DNA from: Lachnospiraceae bacterium NSJ-143
GTDB taxonomy: Bacteria; Bacillota; Clostridia; Lachnospirales; Anaerotignaceae
Reading direction: 5' to 3'
NCBI GenBank assembly: GCA_022867625.1
Contig: JALIFM010000001.1
Coordinates: 434,001 to 498,000, forward strand
Length of the DNA stretch: 64,000 nt
Numbering within the stretch: position 1 is the stretch's first letter; each line of letters starts with the position of its first letter. Shown here one piece after another: positions 26,001 to 33,403 of the stretch. The notes under the pieces were generated by a model that saw only the letters and a program-made list of their open reading frames with translations, searched no databases and was not told where the DNA came from. Made by a program: the position numbers and the translations under genes.

Positions 26001-26556
26001 AAACGTGTTTGTCTTTGACACCGAGGTTTACTCAAATACAGGCGGACAGTCATCTAAGGCGACACCAGCCGGTGCTGTGGCGCAGTTTGCTGCAAGCGGA
26101 AAGAAAGTAAGGAAGAAAGACCTTGGAATGATGGCCATGAGCTATGGTTATGTTTATGTGGCTCAGGTGGCTATGGGCGCTAACCCTGCGCAGCTTGTAA
26201 AGGCTCTTATGGAGGCTGAGGCTTACCCGGGACCTTCACTTGTAATAGGTTATGCTCCATGTATCAACCACGGTATTAAGATGGCGGCTTCACAGCTTGA
26301 GATTAAGAAGGCTGTTGAGGCAGGCTACTGGCACTGCTACAGGTTTAATCCTGAGCTTAAGGAGCAGGGCAAAAATCCTTTCACGCTTGATTCCACACCG
26401 GAACCAAATGGCAGCTTCCAGGATTTCATAAGAGGTGAGGTACGCTATTCATCGCTTCTGAGAACATTCCCTGAAATTGCCGAGGAACTTTTTGCCAAAG
26501 CTGAGGAGGACGCAAAGGAAAGGCTTGAGACTTACAAAAAGCTTGCTCAGGGCTGA
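23029..26556 (+). CDS. nifJ: Pyruvate:ferredoxin (flavodoxin) oxidoreductase
   Basis: The protein has 1175 residues, the normal size for the fused single-chain enzyme. It oxidises pyruvate to acetyl-CoA and CO2 and reduces ferredoxin, the central step in clostridial energy metabolism. Domains in order: N-terminal pyrimidine-binding TPP domain (AGIFPITPSSPMAEH), domain II-III, an inserted ferredoxin domain with CIQCNQCSFVCPHA and CLGCGSCAAVCPAPGK for two 4Fe-4S clusters, and a TPP-binding domain with CAGCGETPYAKL and GGDGWAYDIGYGG. The start ATG follows AGAAAGGAAG; an ATG at 22981 would only add leader codons. Codon use is more biased than in its neighbours, fitting high expression. Confidence 0.97.
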   Translation: MSKIMKTMDGNEAAAFTSYAFTEVAGIFPITPSSPMAEHTDDWAANGKKNIFGQTVKVVEMQSEGGASGTVHGSLSAGALTTTYTASQGLLLMIPNMYKIAGELLPCVFHVSARALASHALSIFGDHSDVMACRQTGFALLASNSVQEVMDLGAVAHLSAIKGRVPFLHFFDGFRTSHEIQKIECIDYDEMAKIVDMDAVNSFKRNALNPEHPVLRGTAQNPDIFFQAREACNPYYENIVGVCEEYMAEVSKITGRDYRLFNYYGDPEAERVIVAMGSACEAIEETIDYLRAKGEKVGLVKVHLYRPFSAKHLLEAIPETAKKIAVLDRTKEPGALGEPLYQDVCTAMFEAKEQPMVIAGRYGLGSKDVTPAQFIAVYENMKLESPKNHFTIGIVDDVTNLSLEVGHEVNVTEGDGTISCKFWGIGSDGTVGANKNSIKIIGDHTDMYAQAYFSYDSKKSGGVTQSHLRFGKKPIRSTYLVKTADFVACHKQEYVNLYDMYTELNPGGTFLLNTEWPVDELDRHLPADMKKYFADNNIKFYVINGTAIAREIGLGNRVNSVLQAAFFKLANIIPIDEAVDYMKAAIKKTYGKKGDSILNMNYAAVDQGVEKVVKVEVPAEWSNAADENAGTEKEVPDFIKNVVEPINAQKGDSLPVSAFKGREDGTFPQGTAAYEKRGVAVDLPQWDITKCIQCNQCSFVCPHAAIRPVLVTEDELKAAPEGFEAKKAIGKGLENYKFRIQVSALDCLGCGSCAAVCPAPGKALTMVPAYTQEKEAANWDYAVSLPVKEDVMAKNSVKGSQFRQPLLEFSGACAGCGETPYAKLITQLFGDRMYIANATGCSSIWGGSAPSTPYTTNHKGHGPAWANSLFEDNAEFGLGMALAVKQMRERLKDQLEKLRAVQGCEVMAEKVDEWIATMNDGDRNQKATADLVELLENYNGSNAQAKEIIADVLKNKDQLAKKSQWIFGGDGWAYDIGYGGLDHVLASGEDVNVFVFDTEVYSNTGGQSSKATPAGAVAQFAASGKKVRKKDLGMMAMSYGYVYVAQVAMGANPAQLVKALMEAEAYPGPSLVIGYAPCINHGIKMAASQLEIKKAVEAGYWHCYRFNPELKEQGKNPFTLDSTPEPNGSFQDFIRGEVRYSSLLRTFPEIAEELFAKAEEDAKERLETYKKLAQG

Positions 26557-26585
26557 TAAACAGTGATTAATTTGACTGGCAAATA

Positions 26586-26614
26586 TTGATTTTGCAGGCA
26601 AATCTGTATATAAT
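26586..26614 (+). promoter_or_regulatory. Promoter before the AgrE-like gene
   Basis: TTGATT (26586-26591), 17 bp, TATAAT (26609-26614). The predicted start point is about 3 nt before a long hairpin. Confidence 0.65.
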
Positions 26615-26623
26615 ATAACTATA

Positions 26624-26674
26624 AAAGAGCGTATGCGTATTATAATGCTTATAATGCGTGTGCGCTCTTTTTCT
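26624..26674 (+). terminator. Long hairpin with T run
   Basis: AAGAGCG..TGCGTATTATAA pairs with TTATAATGCGT..GCGCTCTT, followed by TTTTTCTG. It would terminate nifJ read-through, but it also lies right at the 5' end of the next transcript. Confidence 0.75.
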
Positions 26675-26712
26675 GCGGATAATTATAGCTGGATAACAGG
26701 AGGTAATGGACT

Positions 26713-27813
26713 ATGGAATTTAAAATGCCGTTGTTTAAAGAGCCGGATTTTTCGACAGACAGGTTTAAAAACGCGCCGGACGCGGTCTTAAAGCCTGTAC
26801 TTAGAGATGGTGTGGCGCCAGACATGTACCATGCCACTACTATTTTTCCGGAGTATTTTAAAGTGGGCGGTGTGTGGCATTTGGCTGAGGAAAGCCGAAT
26901 GGACTGTGTGGCTGTGCTCAAGGGGGAAGAAATAAAAACCGTTGAGTTCAGGAACCTGAAAAAGGGCGATATGGTATTTGTGGGACGCACAGAAAACGCC
27001 GAGGAAGGCATATTTGTGTATACAAATGGCTTTGAAAATGATGAGGAGTTTGGTGACTCGTTTGCGTTCAGGCAGAGCAGGTCAAGGGAAACAGCATATT
27101 CTAAGGACTATGACAATATATATGAGCTTTTAAGGTACGAAAAGAAGCATGGAAATATTATATGGGTAATGGGTCCGGCGTGCGCTTTTGATGCCGATTC
27201 GAGAGAATCTTTTGCCGCACTTGTAAGGGAAGGGTATGTAAACGGGCTTATGGCAGGCAACGCCCTCGCTACCCATGACCTTGAAGCATCATACTTAAAA
27301 ACGGCGCTTGGACAGAACATATATACACAGAAAAGTCAGCCAAACGGACACTATAACCATATAGATACAATCAATGCTGTAAGGTCCTGCGGCTCAATAG
27401 CCGAGTTTGTTAAAAACGGCTGTGCAGACGATGGGATTATGTATGAGTGTGTAAGAAACAATGTACCTTTTGTGCTTGCCGGCTCAATAAGAGACGATGG
27501 GCCTTTGCCTGAGGTATATGCCAATGTATACGAGGCTCAGGACGCCATGAGAGGGCTTATAAGGAATGCAACCACTGTTATTTGCATGGCTTCGGCGCTG
27601 CATACAATAGCTACAGGCAATATGACACCTTCATTCAGGAAAATAAACGGTATTGTAAGGCCTGTATATTTATACTCGGTAGATATATCGGAGTTTGCTG
27701 TAAATAAGCTGAAGGACAGAGGAAGCCTGAGTGTAAAGACTATAGTGACAAATGTACAGGATTTTGTGGTAAATGTGAGAAAAGGCCTTGGAATCAGAAA
27801 AGGTGAAAATTAA
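26713..27813 (+). CDS. LOR/SDH-type protein (TIGR00300/AgrE-like), putative ornithine cyclodeaminase
   Basis: The protein has 366 residues. The segment VMGPACAFDADSRESFAALV, then GYVNGLMAGNALATHDLEAS, SQPNGHYNHIDTINAVRSCG and a C-terminal NVQDFVV match the bifunctional LOR/SDH conserved region. This is also the C-terminal domain of cyanobacterial AgrE/ArgZ, for which ornithine cyclodeaminase activity to proline is known. The N-terminal arginine dihydrolase domain is missing, as in archaeal stand-alone forms. ATG 26713 follows AGGAGGTAA. The assignment is by remembered family motifs, with activity inferred. Confidence 0.6.
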   Translation: MEFKMPLFKEPDFSTDRFKNAPDAVLKPVLRDGVAPDMYHATTIFPEYFKVGGVWHLAEESRMDCVAVLKGEEIKTVEFRNLKKGDMVFVGRTENAEEGIFVYTNGFENDEEFGDSFAFRQSRSRETAYSKDYDNIYELLRYEKKHGNIIWVMGPACAFDADSRESFAALVREGYVNGLMAGNALATHDLEASYLKTALGQNIYTQKSQPNGHYNHIDTINAVRSCGSIAEFVKNGCADDGIMYECVRNNVPFVLAGSIRDDGPLPEVYANVYEAQDAMRGLIRNATTVICMASALHTIATGNMTPSFRKINGIVRPVYLYSVDISEFAVNKLKDRGSLSVKTIVTNVQDFVVNVRKGLGIRKGEN

Positions 27814-27954
27814 TCAGCATTTTTTGTATACCCCAGTGCTGTGTTATGGCTGATATTGTGCTCAAAACAGTATCGAACCGCAGCAGGAGGTATCTTTGAC
27901 GGTACTGTGTCAATATTTAACGGCGACAACAGCAAAATCGAGTGGAAGTATTGA
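27814..27954 (+). other. In-frame open tail after the AgrE-like gene
   Basis: The same reading frame stays open for 46 codons after the TAA and ends with GGIFDGTVSIFNGDNSKIEW. There is no good start codon or ribosome site. It could be a remnant of a lost coding segment or chance. Confidence 0.25.
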
Positions 27955-28007
27955 CACCTTCAGACAGCTTTGTATCAGAATTTAATACTGCACAATAGTG
28001 TATGCAC

Positions 28008-28040
28008 AAAAGGCGCCAGCTTATAAAGCGGCGCCTTTTT
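28008..28040. terminator. Bidirectional terminator
   Basis: GGCGCC-AGC and GCGGCGCC arms with A-rich and T-rich flanks. It ends the pilus operon on - and any + read-through. Confidence 0.78.
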
Positions 28041-28041
28041 A

Positions 28042-29106
28042 TTATATACGGTTAAGCCTTTTTTGCATCTGCTCACGGTTGGTGCTGTGATATACTGCTG
28101 TGTCAAGTGATATTTTTCCGCTCTGGTAAAGGCCTATAAGGCTTGAATCCATTGAATTCATGCCTTCCTGAGCTGAGGAGAGTATAACAGAATCTATCTG
28201 GTGTATTTTAGAATCCCTTATCATATTTGATATTGCGGTATTAACGCGCATTACCTCAAAGGCGGGAACAAGCTCTCCGCTGGTGGATTTGACAAGCTGC
28301 TGGCTTACAACGGCCTTTAATACCATTGAAAGCTGTATACGTATCTGCTGCTGCTGGTTAGGCGGGAAGGCGTCAATTACCCTGTCTACAGTGTTTGCGG
28401 CACCGGTTGTATGCAGAGTGGAAATTACTAAATGCCCGGTTTCCGCGGCGGTCATGGCTGTGCGTATTGTCTCAAAATCACGCATTTCACCCAAAAGTAT
28501 TACATCGGGAGCCTGCCTGAGAGACGCCCTGAGCGCAACAACAAAGCTTTCCGTGTCTATTCCTATCTCCCTCTGGCTTACAATGGATTTTTTGTGTCTG
28601 TGCAGATATTCAATAGGGTCCTCAAGGGTTATTATATGGTCATTTCTTGTAGAGTTTATAGCATCTATTATACAGGCAAGGGTTGTTGATTTGCCGCTTC
28701 CGGCAGGGCCGGTTACAATAAAAAGGCCGTTTGTGAGCTTGGCCAGTGACATTACGTTTTCGGGTATTCCAATAGAATCCGGGTCGGGCAGTGAAAATGT
28801 TATAACCCTTATAACCGCCGCAAGGGAGTTCCTCTGTTTGTATATGTTAACTCTGAAACGTGACAGACCGGGAATAGAAAATGAAAAATCATCTTCACCG
28901 TGCTTTAATACATACTCCATATCACGGTTATTGCTGAGAGTGTAAATCTGCCTTATAAAATCCATTGTGTTTTCAGGCATCATAACACCTGTTTCATCAC
29001 GTACTATACGGTTGTTTGTTTTGTAGCATATGGGAAGGCCCGCTACGCAGAATATATCTGATGCGTTTAAAGCCAGTGCTTTATTAAAAAATTCATTGGC
29101 GTACAT
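28042..29106 (-). CDS. pilT: PilT-like type IV pilus ATPase
   Basis: The protein has 354 residues. The N-terminal PAS-like part (ALNASDIFCVAGLP) leads to the RecA-like core: Walker A GPAGSGKSTT, the Asp box ITLEDPIEYLH, Walker B ILLGEMRDFETIRTAMTAAETGH, and the His box STLHTTGAANTVDR. This is the PilT/PilU secretion ATPase family, which retracts pili; no separate PilB extension ATPase is in this cluster. ATG 29112 is possible, but ATG 29106 is better spaced from AAGGAG. It is the last gene of the operon. Confidence 0.9.
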   Translation of the reverse strand: MYANEFFNKALALNASDIFCVAGLPICYKTNNRIVRDETGVMMPENTMDFIRQIYTLSNNRDMEYVLKHGEDDFSFSIPGLSRFRVNIYKQRNSLAAVIRVITFSLPDPDSIGIPENVMSLAKLTNGLFIVTGPAGSGKSTTLACIIDAINSTRNDHIITLEDPIEYLHRHKKSIVSQREIGIDTESFVVALRASLRQAPDVILLGEMRDFETIRTAMTAAETGHLVISTLHTTGAANTVDRVIDAFPPNQQQQIRIQLSMVLKAVVSQQLVKSTSGELVPAFEVMRVNTAISNMIRDSKIHQIDSVILSSAQEGMNSMDSSLIGLYQSGKISLDTAVYHSTNREQMQKRLNRI

Positions 29107-29129
29107 CTGCATTTCTCCTTAAAAATATT

Positions 29130-29594
29130 TTACTGTAAAACAGGAAGATATTCAGGCTCAGTGTTTTCTATTGTGTCGATATTTACCTGAAACCGGCTCA
29201 GGACAAAGCCTGAAGCGTTTCCGGCTTTATACAGTTTAAGGTCGGCCTCAAGACTTTTGTTTTCATCTACAGGTACGGCAAACTTAAATAGGCCGCTTTT
29301 TGGGTCATAGGAGTTTTCAATACCTCTGCTGTCAAGTATCTCCGAAAATTTATTGTGGCAGTTTTCATAGCCGCAGTTTTCAGCCTCAAGGCGAAGCTCG
29401 GATATAAGCTTTAATGCTGTATAAGACGAGCCGTAGTAGTCGGTTACGGTCTGTGCTGTTCTTTCAGCCAGTATTTTGCTGTTGCGGGCGCTTGCCAGCG
29501 TTATGGCTGAAAATACAGAAAAGCACAGCACTATAAGTACCATCAGTATAGTAGGGCCGCCTATAAATAAACCGGTGGAGTTTTTTTCCTCCAT
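29130..29594 (-). CDS. Small membrane-anchored pilin-like protein
   Basis: The protein has 154 residues. A hydrophobic helix near the N-terminus (PTILMVLIVLCFSVFSAITLASA) is followed by a soluble domain with a Cys pair (CGYENC). This is the shape of a minor pilin or pseudopilin. There is no canonical G-F-x-x-x-E prepilin site, although a GG pair directly precedes the helix. The start ATG follows AAGGGGGCTG. The role in pilus assembly is inferred from operon position. Confidence 0.6.
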   Translation of the reverse strand: MEEKNSTGLFIGGPTILMVLIVLCFSVFSAITLASARNSKILAERTAQTVTDYYGSSYTALKLISELRLEAENCGYENCHNKFSEILDSRGIENSYDPKSGLFKFAVPVDENKSLEADLKLYKAGNASGFVLSRFQVNIDTIENTEPEYLPVLQ

Positions 29595-29595
29595 A

Positions 29596-30027
29596 TTATT
29601 CAGCCCCCTTTTTAAGCGCCGAGGCGTGAAGCTCATAAATTTCTGATTTGTCTTTGGCGCTGTATACGGTTATAAATGCTGACGAAAAATACTCGGTTTC
29701 CTCATCAGGTAAAATTTTAACTATAATTTCAGCTTTATCAATGGCTGTAACCTCGTTTTGAGAATTATAGCACAAATAAAGTTCGGAGTCGATTGGTTTT
29801 TCTGCTCCCAATACAGATGCTGTTTGATTAATATCCCCTTTAGATGCCCTGTAGCATTCTGCGGCGGTTTGGGCGCGCATTACTGCCCTGCTTAAAAGGG
29901 TGCTTTGACTGTTTATGGAATACGCACTGGCAAATACGGCAAGGCATATGGCCGAACATACGCAGAAAAAAAATATATTAATCATAAGTTCCAGGAAAAA
30001 GAGCCTTGATTTTGGAATCCTTTTCAT
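29596..30027 (-). CDS. Small pilin-like protein with FFLELM N-terminus
   Basis: The protein has 143 residues. It starts MKRIPKSRLFFLELMINIFFF: a basic leader, then a hydrophobic helix with a Glu close to its start, as in type IV pilins, but without the leader Gly. The soluble part includes AAECYRASKGDINQTASVLG, a heptad-like helix. It lies 1 bp from its downstream neighbour and abuts the next upstream gene, so it is surely cotranscribed. Probably a minor pilin or pilus-priming component. Confidence 0.6.
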   Translation of the reverse strand: MKRIPKSRLFFLELMINIFFFCVCSAICLAVFASAYSINSQSTLLSRAVMRAQTAAECYRASKGDINQTASVLGAEKPIDSELYLCYNSQNEVTAIDKAEIIVKILPDEETEYFSSAFITVYSAKDKSEIYELHASALKKGAE

Positions 30028-30504
30028 TTATACCTCCTCCGTTTCGCTTACTGGCGAAAGCAGAATGAAATCACTGAACCCATGGCTTTCCTTAACTGTG
30101 ACTTTTATAATACCGTCAGTATAGTCTATATCAAGACTTTCAGCGCCTATAACAGGTATGCCGCTGTCGGCTTCAATTATAATATCAGCCGGGGAGAATA
30201 TCTCGCAGAGGTTTCCGCCGTAATAATAAAGGTATGTAGTGTAGCTTTCTCCATCAATCTCACAGTCCATAGCAAGTGCTCGGGTGTCTGTGGGCAAAGT
30301 TTCTATCCTGATATTTCCGCAGTCGTTCTGGCGCACTTTGTTTGCTATATATGACAGTGCGGTCTGAGTGCCGTAAACTTTGGCGGTATCATTTTCTGTA
30401 TTTTCATATACCTTAATGCCGCAAAGCAGCATAGCGGCTGAGGCGAATATAAAAACGCAGAACAGGAGCAGTGTAAATACTGTGTCAAAGTATGTTTTTT
30501 TCAT
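30028..30504 (-). CDS. DUF4860-type pilin-like protein
   Basis: The protein has 158 residues. It starts MKKTYFDTVFTLLLFCVFIFASA, the pattern of the DUF4860 family, which accompanies PilC/PilT genes in Clostridia. The soluble part is beta-rich (DGESYTTYLYYYGGNLCEIF). The function is unknown. The gene overlaps its upstream neighbour by 4 bp. Confidence 0.65.
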   Translation of the reverse strand: MKKTYFDTVFTLLLFCVFIFASAAMLLCGIKVYENTENDTAKVYGTQTALSYIANKVRQNDCGNIRIETLPTDTRALAMDCEIDGESYTTYLYYYGGNLCEIFSPADIIIEADSGIPVIGAESLDIDYTDGIIKVTVKESHGFSDFILLSPVSETEEV

Positions 30505-30833
30505 CTTCCAGTGTCACCTCCGGCGGCTTTAAGCACAGTTATGTCCGGCATGAGGTTTGATGATACCTGATAATAATAAACAGTGTACTTGTCGCTGTTT
30601 ATATTCAGGCCATAGTGTTCCTCAAGGTACTGAAGGTTCGGCGGGTACTGACCTTCCACGGCGTAACAGTGTACACACGCCCTGCGTATTGTGTCCTCCA
30701 GTGTCTTAAATCCCTGCTCGTCACTACCTGCTTCTATACTCAAAGAACCATACACGAATGCAGAAATCATAGCGGCAACACATAAAACATAAAAAATACC
30801 CTTATATCTTGCCCATGGTTTAAAACTGACCAT
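30501..30833 (-). CDS. Small membrane-anchored pseudopilin-like protein
   Basis: The protein has 110 residues. One membrane segment (IFYVLCVAAMISAFVYGSLS) is followed by EDTIRRACVHCYAVEGQYPPNLQYLEEHYGL, a motif seen in pilin-type proteins. Probably a structural or assembly part of the pilus-like apparatus. Confidence 0.6.
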   Translation of the reverse strand: MVSFKPWARYKGIFYVLCVAAMISAFVYGSLSIEAGSDEQGFKTLEDTIRRACVHCYAVEGQYPPNLQYLEEHYGLNINSDKYTVYYYQVSSNLMPDITVLKAAGGDTGR

Positions 30834-30848
30834 AATTTAACACCACCC

Positions 30849-31883
30849 TTAACCTATGGATGAGAGTATGCTCAAAAGAGGAAGCATAACTGAAAGCAGT
30901 ATAAGCCCTGCCAGTACAGAAAGCGTTATTACGGCGGCAGGCTCAATGCCTGATATTATAGAATCAATTCGGTTTGATATATTTGAATTCATACGGTCTG
31001 CTGTTTCGTTCATCATTATATCCAGTTTGCCGCTTTTGGAACCTATGCGGAGCATTCTGCGGTAGTAGTCAGTAAAAAGGCCGGCCTTTTCAAGAGCATC
31101 CTCAAACATCTCACCATCAAAAATTAAATCCTGAAGTCTTGCTATTTTAGGCGATACATATGGGTGGCTTACAAGTTTTGACGCCATCTCAAGTGCATCG
31201 TCCATATCCATTCCGCTTGAAATCATAAGTGCCATAGATGATGAAAATCTGCTTTCGGCTATCAGGCAGGATATTTTTGTACGGCTGAGTATGTTAAGCC
31301 TTCCGCTTTTGTAAAGCAGATATGCCGCTATAGACAGAATTATTGCCAATACAAGTATCACAGCTGCGGCAGAAGGGAGTATTTTTCCGGCTTTAAGCAA
31401 AAACTCAGCAGCCGGAGAGAGGGTAAGGCCAAGCTGGCTGAATATTCCTGAAAATACAGGCAGTACCTTTGTTATTATTATGCCAAGTATTACTGCCATC
31501 AGCACAGCCATCATTAATGGGTATAAAACCGCGTTTTTTATGTTCTCGTCGATTATGCTCTGGCGGTTATAATATTTTGAAAGAGAAAGCATTACCTTTT
31601 CCAGATTCCCAGTCCGTTCACCCATTTCAGACATATGTACCATGTATTCTGGAAAACCCGCGTTTTCTATTGATTTTGAAAACGGAAAGCCGCTGTCAAG
31701 TCCGTTTAATACTGATTTAAACATGGCCCTTTCCCTGTCTGACGAAGAATCGGTAAGGAGTATTTCTATACCGTCGTCCAGAGATATGCCGGACTGCTGA
31801 AGGGTATAAATCTGCATGCATATAACAGACAGATAGGCGGGGGAAAAGGAAGAATTTTTTTTGCTGTGGACACTTCTTTTCAT
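30849..31883 (-). CDS. pilC: PilC/GspF-type pilus platform protein
   Basis: The protein has 344 residues. It has the two-repeat GspF layout: the first repeat has QQSGISLDDGIEIL, FPEYMVHMSEMGERTGNLEKVM and membrane segments, and the second has SGMDMDDALEMASKLV and YRRMLRIGSKSGKLDIMM, ending in a final membrane helix. It is the inner-membrane platform on which pili polymerise. It is somewhat short of the ~400 residues of PilC. The start follows AAGGAGGATAAGT. It is the first gene of the operon. Confidence 0.9.
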   Translation of the reverse strand: MKRSVHSKKNSSFSPAYLSVICMQIYTLQQSGISLDDGIEILLTDSSSDRERAMFKSVLNGLDSGFPFSKSIENAGFPEYMVHMSEMGERTGNLEKVMLSLSKYYNRQSIIDENIKNAVLYPLMMAVLMAVILGIIITKVLPVFSGIFSQLGLTLSPAAEFLLKAGKILPSAAAVILVLAIILSIAAYLLYKSGRLNILSRTKISCLIAESRFSSSMALMISSGMDMDDALEMASKLVSHPYVSPKIARLQDLIFDGEMFEDALEKAGLFTDYYRRMLRIGSKSGKLDIMMNETADRMNSNISNRIDSIISGIEPAAVITLSVLAGLILLSVMLPLLSILSSIG

Positions 31884-31908
31884 TTTACTTATCCTCCTTA
31901 AAACAAAC

Positions 31909-31934
31909 GGCGCAGAAGTTATAGCTTCTGCGCC
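31909..31934 (-). terminator. Hairpin between the transglutaminase and pilus genes
   Basis: GGCGCAGAAG and CTTCTGCGCC arms with a 6-nt loop. The T run on the minus side is weak (GTTTGTTTT), so read-through into the pilus operon is likely. Confidence 0.6.
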
Positions 31935-31952
31935 TTGAATTACAATAGGCTT

Positions 31953-32876
31953 TTAATAACAATATTTCTCCTGATAATTTGAAGGATTCGTTATATAATC
32001 GGCTGCTTCTGAACTTCCCTTGCCTGTAGAGGCGAAGGTCGGGTCCATAAGCTTCCAGCTTTTTCCGTCAAAGGAGATAATATTGTCGACCCAGCCGACA
32101 TCGTTAATATAAACAGAAATCCAAGCGTGGTAGGTTGTGCCCGTATAACCCATAATAAGCTTTGTCGGTATTGCCTGGGAACGGAGCATAGCTGTCATAA
32201 GTGACGCATAGTCAAAGCAGATTCCGGTTTTTGAAGCCAGTGTTGTGTCAGGATTTGCCACATATCCGCTTTGAACTGTCTTAGCCTTATTATAATCGTA
32301 TTCTATATTATTTACAACAAAATTGTAAATATTTTCAACAACACCCAGCTGACCGTCTGCGCCCTGTGCAAGCTCTTTGGCTTTTGCCACGGAGCTGCTT
32401 TTTGATGTAAAATATACATACTGATTAGGGTAAGTAAATGGAAGGAGCTCGCTTTTGAGCGATACAGTTACCTTTTTGCCCAGCACCTGACTGTATTTTG
32501 AGTCAGACACGTTTTTGAGTACGTTAACAGTATATTCTCCGTTGCCCTGAGTAAACGGAAGTACAGCATATGACCCGTCTGCCGACAGGTTGTAGTTGTA
32601 TACTGTACCGCCGCTTTTAGTAATCTGAACCTTTATTTTATCCTGCGAAGCGGATTTGTATTTTACCATAATATACCCCTGGTCAATATTTGAGGCATCT
32701 ATGGCCGCATACTCGTTTTCGTAAACAGTTATGCCTGATGCCTGTGGTATAAGTACTGTACCGGCGGGAATATTTGATTTAAGGCTTGTGTCCTGAGTGT
32801 AGGCGCACAGAGGAGATGCTAAACATACTGCCGCAGCGGCGATTGCGGCTACACCCGCTTTTAATTTGATTTTCAT
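31953..32876 (-). CDS. Secreted transglutaminase-like protein
   Basis: The protein has 307 residues with a clear signal peptide (KLKAGVAAIAAAAVCLASPLCA). The C-terminal half is a transglutaminase core with Cys in KTGICFDYASLMTAML, His in TTYHAWISVY and Asp in WKLMDPTF, the catalytic triad. The N-terminal half is beta-rich (about 45-150). Bacterial relatives are proteases, cross-linkers or peptide ligases at the cell surface; substrate unknown. Its gene is just upstream of, and may be cotranscribed with, the pilus operon. Confidence 0.85.
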   Translation of the reverse strand: MKIKLKAGVAAIAAAAVCLASPLCAYTQDTSLKSNIPAGTVLIPQASGITVYENEYAAIDASNIDQGYIMVKYKSASQDKIKVQITKSGGTVYNYNLSADGSYAVLPFTQGNGEYTVNVLKNVSDSKYSQVLGKKVTVSLKSELLPFTYPNQYVYFTSKSSSVAKAKELAQGADGQLGVVENIYNFVVNNIEYDYNKAKTVQSGYVANPDTTLASKTGICFDYASLMTAMLRSQAIPTKLIMGYTGTTYHAWISVYINDVGWVDNIISFDGKSWKLMDPTFASTGKGSSEAADYITNPSNYQEKYCY

Positions 32877-33070
32877 AAAAATACCTCCATGAGGAATATA
32901 TACCGATAGTTATGTTACATTTTATATTATATTTGTAAATAAAACACAAATATGTAATTATTATATATTATTTTGATTCTAAAGTAAATAGCTGACAATA
33001 CATAATATTTCTGTGCAATTGTATTTTTGGCGATTTTTACGTATTGGCAATATGTTTTTTGTTAACATTG

Positions 33071-33403
33071 TGGTATAATAAACGCCAAGTAGGGGATAAA
33101 GTGAAGGATTTTGGCTAATTAAGTCAAAAATCTATTATATTATGCCTTTAGGAACATTACGGCTTAAAACAGGGTTTTCTCAGGTTCTTTTGCGGAAGCT
33201 ATGGCAAACTGGGCAGGCATTGGGGCCTGATATCTTTGCACATGTTTTGTAACCTGATTATTGGCAGATTGAAAAGGCTGTGTCTTGGCGGGCTTGTCAA
33301 ATTCTTTGTGTCCATTTTTTCCTTATATTAAGATTTCATATAACAATATGCTGGGGTTAGTAAATATTTTACTGAAATATATAACTTTGAGAGGAGAATC
33401 AGT
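33071..33403 (+). promoter_or_regulatory. Extended -10 promoter and long structured leader of the SARP gene
   Basis: TGGTATAAT at 33071-33079 is an extended -10 element, giving a leader of about 318 nt. It contains a hairpin near 33105-33133, a nested stem at about 33203-33241 (GCAAA...CAGGC...GCCTG...TTTGC) and other G-rich segments. It matches none of the riboswitch classes I know. The other part of the gap (32877-33070) is AT-rich and holds the minus-strand promoter region of the transglutaminase. Confidence 0.45.

Noticed and set aside
33190-33245. Possible c-di-GMP-I riboswitch (GGCAAACT, G-rich segments, TTTGCAC) in the SARP leader
   Set aside because: The conserved GGGACGCAAAGCC segment and the GAAA tetraloop are missing; only the GGCAAAC-like string matches.
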